Assembly: GCA_937896115.1 (NCBI GenBank)
Contig: CALBLB010000281.1
Coordinates: forward strand, 1-9,902
Length of the DNA: 9,902 nt
Direction: 5' to 3'
Origin: an uncultured Succinatimonas sp.
Lineage (GTDB): Bacteria > Pseudomonadota > Gammaproteobacteria > Enterobacterales > Succinivibrionaceae
In this document: positions 1-5,395 of the stretch, piece by piece
Numbering within the stretch: the stretch's first letter is position 1
How the letters are laid out: the number at the start of each line of letters is the position of its first letter
Made by a program: the position numbers and the translations under genes
Notes under the pieces: model-generated
The model's database searches: none
What the model was told of the DNA's origin: nothing
What the model saw: the letters and a program-made list of their open reading frames with translations, nothing else

Positions 1-1346
1 TGGGGCCTGTAGGTCGTGAAACTTTGCAGAAGCTGATGCCGCGTTTGCTTGCGGCCGTGTGCAGACTTGAAAATTGTGCCGCCGTATTTAAAAAATTGGG
101 AAAACTCGTAAGTACCATAGCCTTGCGCACCCCTTATCTGCAATTGTTGCGCGATAACGCTCAGGTTTTAAAGCGCGTGGTATCCATTATTTCGGAAAAT
201 GCTTTTGCAACCGATCTCATTACGGCTCATCCCATTTTGCTTGATGAACTCATCATGCCGCAGTATTTTTCGGCGCCTCCTTCTGCGGATGAATTTTTAG
301 CTGCCTTAAAAGAACGCATGCTGCGCATTGAACCTGATGATCTTGAGCAGCAGATGGAAGAAATGAGGCTGTTTAAAAAACTTACCGTATTCAGGGTATC
401 GCTGTCTGATAAAGCAGGACGTCTGCCTTTAATGAAGATCAGCGATTGTTTAACCTTCCTTGCAGAAGCCTGTGTGCGGGAATGTCTGCAACTTGCCTGG
501 CGTTATACGGTCAAACAGTACGGAGCACCCCAAAATACCGATGCCTCGGATCCCGGGCTTGCGGTGATCGCCTACGGAAAATTAGGCGGCATAGAGCTTG
601 GTTACAAGTCGGATCTTGACATGGTATTCATACGTGAGGAAAACGACGGTGATACCGAAGGAGATAAAAGCGTACCCTGTCTTACTTTTTACCAGAGGCT
701 TACGCAGAAACTCCTGCATTTTTCCACCACCAGAACCCAAGGCGGCGTACTCTATGATATGGATATGCGCTTGCGTCCTGACGGCGATTCCGGACTGCTC
801 ATCACCGATGTCAAAGGCTATGAGGATTATCAGTTGCGCAGAGCCTGGACTTGGGAGCATCAGGCTTTGGTAAGAGCACGTCCCATCGCCGGATCTAAAA
901 AAGTATGCGAGCGTTTTGAGCAAATACGCGACGAAGTTTTAAGGCAAAAACGGGATCCAGAAAAATTACGCGCTGATGTGCTCAGCATGCGCAAGAAAAT
1001 GATGGACAATCTTGACCGTGGCAATGACAAGCTCTTTGATCTCAAACAAAGTCGCGGCGGGATCGTGGATATCGAGTTTTTGGCCCAATATCTGTTGTTG
1101 CGCGAGGCGCCGTTGCATAAAGATATGGTGCTGTGGACTGACAACGTGCGCATCTTGGAGGAATGCGCGAGGCTTTCCATCATCAGTCATGAAGACTGTG
1201 AGGCTTTGTGCAGGGCTTACATAGTATTGCGCGGTTGGTATCATAAGCTTTCGCTTGCGGATTTAAAACGCATTCTTCCAAGAAGCGAAATGCCTGAAGA
1301 ATGTCTTGATGTTGTGAAGATTTGGAACAGGATCTTCGATCTTTAA
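1..1346 (+). CDS. glnE: Bifunctional glutamine synthetase adenylyltransferase/adenylyl-removing enzyme, C-terminal part (5' truncated by window)
   Basis: GlnE attaches AMP to, and removes it from, glutamine synthetase in the cytoplasm in response to PII, tuning nitrogen assimilation. The frame is open from base 3 (residues GPVGRET...), so the gene starts outside the window; the TTG at 24 is an internal Leu codon. About 447 residues are visible, close to half of the usual ~950. They cover the end of the inter-domain linker and the whole C-terminal nucleotidyltransferase domain, the one assigned to adenylylation in E. coli. The signature AYGKLGG-x-ELGY-x-SDLD lies at about 564-620, with the metal-binding Asp pair at codons 612-614 and 618-620. 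Later blocks TWEHQALVRAR, GGIVDIEF and WTDNVRILE match E. coli GlnE in order, and the C-terminus is intact (TAA 1344-1346). A terminator follows, so it probably ends its transcript. Identification is firm. Confidence 0.96.
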   Translation, partial: GPVGRETLQKLMPRLLAAVCRLENCAAVFKKLGKLVSTIALRTPYLQLLRDNAQVLKRVVSIISENAFATDLITAHPILLDELIMPQYFSAPPSADEFLAALKERMLRIEPDDLEQQMEEMRLFKKLTVFRVSLSDKAGRLPLMKISDCLTFLAEACVRECLQLAWRYTVKQYGAPQNTDASDPGLAVIAYGKLGGIELGYKSDLDMVFIREENDGDTEGDKSVPCLTFYQRLTQKLLHFSTTRTQGGVLYDMDMRLRPDGDSGLLITDVKGYEDYQLRRAWTWEHQALVRARPIAGSKKVCERFEQIRDEVLRQKRDPEKLRADVLSMRKKMMDNLDRGNDKLFDLKQSRGGIVDIEFLAQYLLLREAPLHKDMVLWTDNVRILEECARLSIISHEDCEALCRAYIVLRGWYHKLSLADLKRILPRSEMPEECLDVVKIWNRIFDL

Positions 1347-1373
1347 GCGACAGATCCTAGCCGTTTGTACTTA

Positions 1374-1400
1374 AGACGCCTCTTTTAGAGGCGTTTTCTG
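1374..1400 (+). terminator. Intrinsic terminator after glnE
   Basis: A perfect 7-bp stem, ACGCCTC (1376-1382) with GAGGCGT (1388-1394), closes a TTTTA loop and is followed by TTTCT. A G-T and A-T pairs can extend the stem by two or three positions. It lies 28 bases after the glnE stop, as expected for Rho-independent termination. The T-tract is short, so efficiency may be moderate. Confidence 0.8.
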
Positions 1401-1407
1401 CTAATAT
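1399..1407 (+). promoter_or_regulatory. Possible extended -10 promoter for lpxL
   Basis: TGC-TAATAT directly follows the glnE terminator and fits an extended -10 (TGn plus a hexamer with 4 of 6 consensus bases). No convincing -35 is present; the place where it would sit falls in the terminator stem. Transcription would begin near 1413, leaving about 50 bases of leader. This is a weak, position-based proposal. Confidence 0.25.
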
Positions 1408-1463
1408 CATCACGCAGTTTGGTTTGTAATTTTCAGATTTTAAGAAAAGATAAGAAATTGGGC

Positions 1464-2555
1464 ATGAGCGAGAGCAATAGTAATCAAAACCGCAAAAAAT
1501 TTAAGCTGCATGACAGTTATAAAAAACAGGAGCGCGAGCGCCTTAAACAAAGACGTTTTACTCTGGTGGGAAAAGGTTGGGGCAGAGGCTTTGTGCAAAA
1601 AGCCGTCTTCACCAAAAAAATGTTGCATCCTTATTTTTGGGGAGCCTGGCTTTGCGTCTTTGGGTATTACCTCATGGTAGTGTTGCTTCCTTATCCCGTG
1701 CAAATGTTTTTAGGCAGACTCCTCGGGCGTCTGATCGGCGCTTTGATGCCGTCGCGCCGTTATGTTTTAAGAACCAATTTGAAACTTGCTTTCCCCGATA
1801 TGAGTAAAGAGGATCGCAGGGTGATGGAAAAGCGGGTTTTAGAAAATTCGGGCGTAGCCGTGTTTGAAACCGGTATTGCCTGGTTTTGGAGTGACAGAAG
1901 ACTGTTGCGTCACGCCGCTTATGATCAAAAAGAGATCGAAGCTGCCCGCGAAATTGCTAAAAAGAACCTGCCCACCATTGTGCTTACCGCCCATTTCGTT
2001 CACCTTGAGATCATGGCAAGACTTTATGCTTTGCTCATTAAACCCGGGATAGGCGTATATCGTCCCTCCGAGCATCCGGTGTGGGAATATCTGCAGGTAA
2101 AAGGCAGACTGCGTGACAATCTTGCTTTAGTATCTTCAAAAGATCCGCGTAGCATGTTAAAAGCCATGATGCGCAAAGTCCCCATCTGGTATGCACCGGA
2201 TCAGGATTACGGTGCGCGCGTCTCGGTATTTGCACCTTTTTTCGGCGTAAAAAAGGCGGCTACGGTTACCGGCACTCACGATTTGGCGCGTTTTAAAGAT
2301 ACCGTGGTACAACCTTCATGGACGGTACGCGATCACGGTAAATACGTGCTGAGAGTCAATGCTCCGCTTGATAATTTTCCTACCGAAGATGTGCTTGCAG
2401 ATACGGTGAGAGTAAACAAAGTGCTTGAAGATATGATCATGACGAGACCTGATCAATATCTGTGGTTGCATCGCCGTTTTAAAACCCGTCCTGAGGGAGA
2501 GGCGGAACGCTATCCTGATCTTGCGGACACTGCGGTAGCTTTGAAGGAGAAATAA
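1464..2555 (+). CDS. lpxL: Lipid A late acyltransferase, LpxL/LpxP (HtrB) type
   Basis: Predicted inner-membrane acyltransferase that moves an acyl chain from acyl-ACP to the Kdo2-lipid A precursor at the cytoplasmic face. With ATG 1464 the product is 363 residues. The catalytic HX4E motif is H177-FVHL-E182. Other blocks shared with E. coli LpxL are ETGIAWFWSDRR (135-146), GIGVYRP (195-201), WYAPDQDYG (242-250) and WLHRRFKTRPEG (334-345). WYAPDQDYG and the ending favour LpxL/LpxP over LpxM. One hydrophobic segment at about 58-76 is the likely membrane anchor. The protein is about 55 residues longer than E. coli LpxL (306 aa), mainly from a lysine/arginine-rich N-terminal extension (about 10-52). 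I chose ATG 1464 over the in-frame TTG at 1419 because ATG is the usual codon; neither has a strong ribosome site, so the start is uncertain. It probably forms an operon with the lipoprotein gene one base downstream. Confidence 0.9.
   Translation: MSESNSNQNRKKFKLHDSYKKQERERLKQRRFTLVGKGWGRGFVQKAVFTKKMLHPYFWGAWLCVFGYYLMVVLLPYPVQMFLGRLLGRLIGALMPSRRYVLRTNLKLAFPDMSKEDRRVMEKRVLENSGVAVFETGIAWFWSDRRLLRHAAYDQKEIEAAREIAKKNLPTIVLTAHFVHLEIMARLYALLIKPGIGVYRPSEHPVWEYLQVKGRLRDNLALVSSKDPRSMLKAMMRKVPIWYAPDQDYGARVSVFAPFFGVKKAATVTGTHDLARFKDTVVQPSWTVRDHGKYVLRVNAPLDNFPTEDVLADTVRVNKVLEDMIMTRPDQYLWLHRRFKTRPEGEAERYPDLADTAVALKEK
2544..2550 (+). promoter_or_regulatory. Ribosome binding site of the lipoprotein gene
   Basis: AAGGAGA lies six bases before ATG 2557, inside the last codons of lpxL. 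It is the clearest Shine-Dalgarno in the window and fixes the lipoprotein start. Confidence 0.75.
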
Positions 2556-2556
2556 A

Positions 2557-2985
2557 ATGCGTTCTCAAGTGAAAACTTTATTGTCAGTAGTGGTAACGCT
2601 GTCTTTTGTAGCTCTTTTAAACGGTTGTTATTCCGATGCGGAAATGCAGTCGGCAGGAAAAGTGATCACGGCATTGCCTCAGGAAGTTGCCGGTTGTACT
2701 TTTGTAGGAGATGTCGACACCAACGGAGCCCGCGCCATGATGGAGCAGGCCCGACTTGAGCTTAAGATCAAGGCAGTAAAACTAGGTGCCACTCATTTGG
2801 TGGAAACCTTTGTTTACCCGGGAGTGCTTACCCGCTCGCTTTTGGGGGTAGGTTTGTCAGCTCGTGCCTATAAATGTCCTGCAGGCAAAGGTCCTATAGT
2901 TGAAAGTAAGGATGGACAGAAAAAGTACGAGATCCCGCCTTATGAAGTCTTTTATCCTGATGAGAACGATGCTTTCTTAAGGTGA
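2557..2985 (+). CDS. Small lipoprotein, DUF4156-like
   Basis: The 142-residue product has a classical lipoprotein signal: MRSQVK, a hydrophobic stretch (8-21), then the lipobox LLNGC with the lipidated cysteine at position 24. Tyr follows the Cys rather than Asp, so sorting to the outer membrane is likely. The mature part has two cysteines (C47, C107) that could form a disulfide, and a central helix-like segment ending KLGATHLVET. A Cys-Thr-Phe-Val-Gly strand followed by an Ala-rich helix and 'LGATH' resembles the DUF4156 family of small enterobacterial lipoproteins (YjeI-like) as I remember it. No biochemical role can be read from the sequence. It follows lpxL with one base between stop and start and has a strong ribosome site, so the two are probably co-transcribed; a cell-envelope role is a contextual guess. 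The gene ends 28 bases before the first CRISPR repeat, leaving almost no room for a conventional leader there. Confidence 0.8.
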   Translation: MRSQVKTLLSVVVTLSFVALLNGCYSDAEMQSAGKVITALPQEVAGCTFVGDVDTNGARAMMEQARLELKIKAVKLGATHLVETFVYPGVLTRSLLGVGLSARAYKCPAGKGPIVESKDGQKKYEIPPYEVFYPDENDAFLR

Positions 2986-3013
2986 AATTGTCGTTCTTAA
3001 AAACGCAAAATTT

Positions 3014-3050
3014 ATTCATGTTATCAGTAGCAGTAGCCTATAATTGAAAC
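3014..3050 (+). repeat. Degenerate terminal CRISPR repeat
   Basis: The last 31 bases match the consensus exactly, but the first six differ. Aligned without gaps, ATTCATG replaces GTTTCAG. Allowing one inserted T (start 3013), the change is only two substitutions plus the insertion. The preserved part covers the region pairing with the first anti-repeat segment and the TATAAT box (3039-3044). The lost part is the repeat 5' end, which would pair with the second anti-repeat segment. A crRNA uses the repeat downstream of its spacer, so this copy is not needed as a guide handle. Confidence 0.9.
3039..3044 (+). promoter_or_regulatory. Repeat-borne -10 box (first of 18 copies)
   Basis: TATAAT occupies repeat positions 26-31, so it recurs in all 18 repeats, 25 bases into each copy. 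With usual spacing, transcription would start at about the first spacer base. A 17-bp spacer puts repeat bases TTCAGT (positions 3-8) where a -35 belongs; this matches only 3 of 6 consensus bases. Repeat-internal promoters are known for type II-C arrays (Neisseria, Campylobacter); here activity is inferred from the motif alone. Confidence 0.5.
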
Positions 3051-4295
3051 GATACCTTCGATATCTCGAATGTATAACTTAGAACGTTTCAGTTATCAGT
3101 AGCAGTAGCCTATAATTGAAACTGGAGGTATCACTTATGGGTGATTATGCAAGTAAGTTTCAGTTATCAGTAGCAGTAGCCTATAATTGAAACCGAAGTG
3201 CACAAAATGGCTAGCGAAAACCTTCAACGTTTCAGTTATCAGTAGCAGTAGCCTATAATTGAAACACAATCCTACCCTATCTACTTTAAACTCCGACTGG
3301 ATGTTTCAGTTATCAGTAGCAGTAGCCTATAATTGAAACTTGAAATCCCAGAAAAAGCGGCTTAAGACGTGATACGGTTTCAGTTATCAGTAGCAGTAGC
3401 CTATAATTGAAACCGCATCTGCATACATCGATAGGCATACGAGTGCCGTGTTTCAGTTATCAGTAGCAGTAGCCTATAATTGAAACCGGATTTAACTATC
3501 GTTTTAACTGATGCTTTAAGAGGTTTCAGTTATCAGTAGCAGTAGCCTATAATTGAAACGTGTATGCGTCAAAAGTTGGTAAGACTTGGACAAGTTTCAG
3601 TTATCAGTAGCAGTAGCCTATAATTGAAACATATTTCGACCCGACTCGCAAGCTGTTATTAGCTGTTTCAGTTATCAGTAGCAGTAGCCTATAATTGAAA
3701 CTTACGGCGGCGTGGACTAAAAAATATTGTGAAGGCAAAGTTTCAGTTATCAGTAGCAGTAGCCTATAATTGAAACTTAAATGGTGCGGTACAGGCATGC
3801 TTAACAGCCGCAGTTTCAGTTATCAGTAGCAGTAGCCTATAATTGAAACTTCAGCAGGATCGCATCGAAGCTACGGTGTTCGGGTGGTTTCAGTTATCAG
3901 TAGCAGTAGCCTATAATTGAAACAAATGTACCAAATCATAACCCCGACCTTCGGTTTTAAGTTTCAGTTATCAGTAGCAGTAGCCTATAATTGAAACTAC
4001 GTTTTAACCAAGATGTCGGCTATCGGTTTGCAGAAGGTTTCAGTTATCAGTAGCAGTAGCCTATAATTGAAACGCACCTGATGCCGACCACAAAGTATCC
4101 AAGGTGGTCTTGTTTCAGTTATCAGTAGCAGTAGCCTATAATTGAAACAGCATAAACGAGGTTAGCAGAAGCGCCTGCATCAGGTTTCAGTTATCAGTAG
4201 CAGTAGCCTATAATTGAAACTAAGCATCACGCAATCGCACGCATACGCAATAATAAAAGTTTCAGTTATCAGTAGCAGTAGCCTATAATTGAAAC

Positions 4296-4398
4296 AGCAA
4301 TTTTTTATGTGATTTTTTAATTAGTTGCTGTTAATAATATATTATATCTTTTCGCAAAGATGTTTTTTGCAATCTAAAGATGATTTTTTGCGAAAAAA
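4296..4398. other. A+T-rich leader-like region between array and tracrRNA
   Basis: No gene is visible. The stretch starts with AGCAA and a T6 run right after the last repeat; TTGCT (4325-4329) can pair with AGCAA (4296-4300), and this or the T-runs may end crRNA transcripts. A perfect 12-bp palindrome ATAATATATTAT lies at 4334-4345. Related T-rich elements follow at 4349-4394 (listed separately). The adjoining repeat is intact, while the far-end repeat is degenerate, so this side is the better candidate for the spacer-acquisition leader. Confidence 0.5.
4349..4396. repeat. Direct and inverted repeats upstream of the tracrRNA promoter
   Basis: AAAGATG-TTTTTTGCAA (4356-4372) and AAAGATGATTTTTTGCGAA (4376-4394) form an imperfect direct repeat 20 bp apart, about two helical turns. 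TTTTCGCAAA (4349-4358) is the exact inverse of TTTGCGAAAA (4387-4396). The elements end immediately before the tracrRNA -10. They could bind a regulator or acquisition factor, or form a cruciform; no protein can be named. Confidence 0.6.
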
Positions 4399-4407
4399 TG
4401 TTATACT
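4399..4407 (+). promoter_or_regulatory. Extended -10 promoter of the tracrRNA
   Basis: TGT-TATACT is a full extended -10 (TGn plus a hexamer matching TATAAT at 5 of 6). It sits 11 bases before the anti-repeat, so transcription would begin around 4413-4415. No -35 is needed with this class and none is evident. Confidence 0.7.
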
Positions 4408-4413
4408 AGAAAC

Positions 4414-4533
4414 AAAAGATAGGTTACTGATACTGATAGAAGTCGTCTTTAAGGCGAGCTGAAATCATCAAAAATCAAGTTTGAATCCGGCAACTGCCAT
4501 GTGCATCCGGAAATAGATCGTTAGTAGCGATCT
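4414..4533 (+). ncRNA. tracrRNA of the type II-B system with split anti-repeat
   Basis: This RNA pairs with crRNA repeats to load Cas9 and allow RNase III processing. The first anti-repeat (4419-4438) pairs with repeat positions 28 to 9, with one G-U (U4424) and one G-A mismatch (A4430). A second segment (4458-4465, GCTGAAAT) pairs with repeat positions 8 to 1, including two G-U pairs. Between them lies GAAG and a hairpin, TCGTC (4443-4447) with GGCGA (4453-4457). Downstream hairpins are TCAAA/TTTGA (4468-4484), TCCGG/CCGGA (4486-4511) and AGATCG/CGATCT (4515-4533). The order CTG-AAATCAT...AAA...TTTGAA resembles the F. novicida tracrRNA (CTGTAATCATTT...TTTTGAA), which supports subtype II-B. 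The 3' end is uncertain because no U-tract follows the last hairpin, and that hairpin overlaps the convergent cas4 end. Confidence 0.88.
4515..4533. terminator. Hairpin at the convergent ends of tracrRNA and cas4
   Basis: A perfect 6-bp stem, AGATCG/CGATCT, has a 7-base loop that includes the cas4 stop codon. On the minus strand it is followed by ATTT, on the plus strand by GCGCAAAAA, so it is a weak candidate terminator for the cas operon and a poor one for the tracrRNA. Confidence 0.35.
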
Positions 4534-5108
4534 GCGCAAAAATTAAAAAATTCACATTGGCTACACTTGGTTTCGTCAGCTGGTGAATTTGGGATGTAAC
4601 TTCTTTTTATAGTTTCGAGAATTTTGTCCCTAATATCTAATGTTCTGTCTTTGAGTTCTTGGTCTATTTTGATTTCAAGAGTTTTTGCTTTTGTGCCATA
4701 AAGAACGAATCCTTTTTCTACATGTTTGTTAAAATTTTCTTCGTATAACATTGCGTATGCTGCAAGTTGGACTGATGTAGCGAGAGATATCTTATAATAT
4801 GAACTGTTTTTAAATTCCAATACAAAAGATGCTTCCGCAGTTTCAATAACAGCATCGCAGATACCATGGAGATTCAATTTTTCGCTATATAATTCAACAT
4901 TATCTTTTATAAAACCTATATTGTTGATATTAAACCTACTAAGGTTTCTTCTTTTCATCAACATTTGTTGTCTAATATGTTCATCTATTCCTTGTTTAAC
5001 CCAAGGCTGTTCATACGGCTTAATAGATCTGACTATATAAAAATAAGGAATACGAGGGCAAAAACAATACTGTCTAAGCATTGATACAGGAATGTTATAT
5101 TGCAGCAT
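4521..5108 (-). CDS. cas4: CRISPR-associated Cas4 exonuclease
   Basis: Cas4 is a RecB-family, iron-sulfur nuclease that works with Cas1-Cas2 to trim and choose PAM-flanked prespacers; its presence separates subtype II-B from II-A and II-C. The 195-residue protein has the expected elements: the N-terminal cysteine motif CFCPR (C15, C17; C17 fits the ligand position), H44, D85 in GICDAVIE, E98 and K100 in VLEFK, and the QxxxY helix Q114-Y118. The C-terminal cysteine triad is C182-x2-C185-x5-C191, completing four Fe-S ligands with C17. Length is typical. The ATG at 5108 lies inside the 3' end of cas2 (14-base overlap), consistent with translational coupling. It is the last gene of the operon and points at the tracrRNA, whose 3' hairpin covers its stop codon. 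Confidence 0.93.
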   Translation of the reverse strand: MLQYNIPVSMLRQYCFCPRIPYFYIVRSIKPYEQPWVKQGIDEHIRQQMLMKRRNLSRFNINNIGFIKDNVELYSEKLNLHGICDAVIETAEASFVLEFKNSSYYKISLATSVQLAAYAMLYEENFNKHVEKGFVLYGTKAKTLEIKIDQELKDRTLDIRDKILETIKRSYIPNSPADETKCSQCEFFNFCADRY

Positions 5109-5391
5109 ATCCGTCTGGTTCTAAATATCTAAAATCATCGTAACCAAAACATTCTTTTATGTCTTTTTCACATAGATTACATTTGATCCACAAACATTTA
5201 TCTGTATCTGATTTTAGCAATTCATTAGCGATTTTTTTTATTGTAAAAAACTCTGGGGATGCTAAATCACCGTAGAAAACTGATTTTTGTACAGGAATTA
5301 GTCCCAAATTTTTCATTTCATCAAAGAATTTTTTTCTTATTTTATCATTTTCTATGTCGTAACAGATTAGATATTTGTTGTAAATACCCAT
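5095..5391 (-). CDS. cas2: CRISPR-associated Cas2
   Basis: Cas2 is the small dimeric scaffold of the Cas1-Cas2 spacer integration complex. Starting at ATG 5391 the protein has 98 residues, the usual size. It opens with YLICYDIEND, whose Asp (D12) is the conserved family acidic residue at the end of the first strand, followed by a helix KIRKKFFDEMKNLG and QKSVFYGDL. A longer reading to 5484 adds 31 residues that overlap the cas1 C-terminus and precede the ferredoxin-like fold, so I reject it. The chosen start lies four bases after the cas1 stop, with GGTGA (5400-5396) as a ribosome site overlapping that stop. The 3' end overlaps cas4 by 14 bases. The tail has two cysteines in 'KCNLCEKD', which look like half a metal site, but no partner pair is seen. 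Confidence 0.92.
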   Translation of the reverse strand: MGIYNKYLICYDIENDKIRKKFFDEMKNLGLIPVQKSVFYGDLASPEFFTIKKIANELLKSDTDKCLWIKCNLCEKDIKECFGYDDFRYLEPDGYAAI

Positions 5392-5395
5392 ACAA

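Larger units (their letters stand above)
3014..4295 (+). CRISPR. Type II-B CRISPR array, 18 repeats and 17 spacers, crRNA sense on plus strand
   Basis: The 37-bp repeat begins GTTTCAGTTATCAGTAGC and ends CCTATAATTGAAAC. Seventeen copies look identical, starting at 3086, 3157, 3229, 3303, 3377, 3450, 3523, 3594, 3665, 3740, 3813, 3887, 3961, 4037, 4112, 4184 and 4259; the copy ending at 3050 is degenerate. Spacer lengths left to right are 35, 34, 35, 37, 37, 36, 36, 34, 34, 38, 36, 37, 37, 39, 38, 35 and 38 bp. All spacers differ, and I see no match elsewhere in the window. Strand: the tracrRNA anti-repeat complements the plus-strand repeat, and GTTTCAGTT also opens the F. novicida crRNA repeat, so crRNAs read left to right, opposite to the cas operon. 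Repeat ends are inverted (GTTTCA/TGAAAC). Each repeat carries TATAAT near its 3' end, possibly an individual promoter. Confidence 0.97.

Noticed and set aside
24..26. TTG as the start of a 440-residue glnE product
   Set aside because: The frame stays open to base 3 and the upstream residues GPVGRET continue the GlnE family sequence; the gene is cut by the window edge.
860..1244. Minus-strand frames inside glnE (860-1183 and 966-1244)
   Set aside because: They overlap a well-conserved GlnE domain, have no ribosome sites and no recognisable family features.
1419..1463. TTG at 1419 as the lpxL start
   Set aside because: It adds 15 residues with no family match and no ribosome site; the ATG at 1464 is preferred, though not proven.
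2962..2998. Hairpin GAGAACGA/TCGTTCTT around the lipoprotein stop as a terminator
   Set aside because: The 21-base loop is large and A-rich sequence, not a T-run, follows. It may still be a weak structure, but I cannot support termination.
3604..3798. 64-residue minus-strand reading frame
   Set aside because: It is made of CRISPR repeats and spacers; the peptide repeats 'VSFNYRLLLLITET' once per repeat unit.
3014..4295. crRNA transcription on the minus strand, co-directional with cas genes
   Set aside because: The degenerate left repeat at first suggested this, but the tracrRNA anti-repeat is complementary to the plus-strand repeat, and the repeat opening GTTTCAGTT agrees with the F. novicida crRNA.
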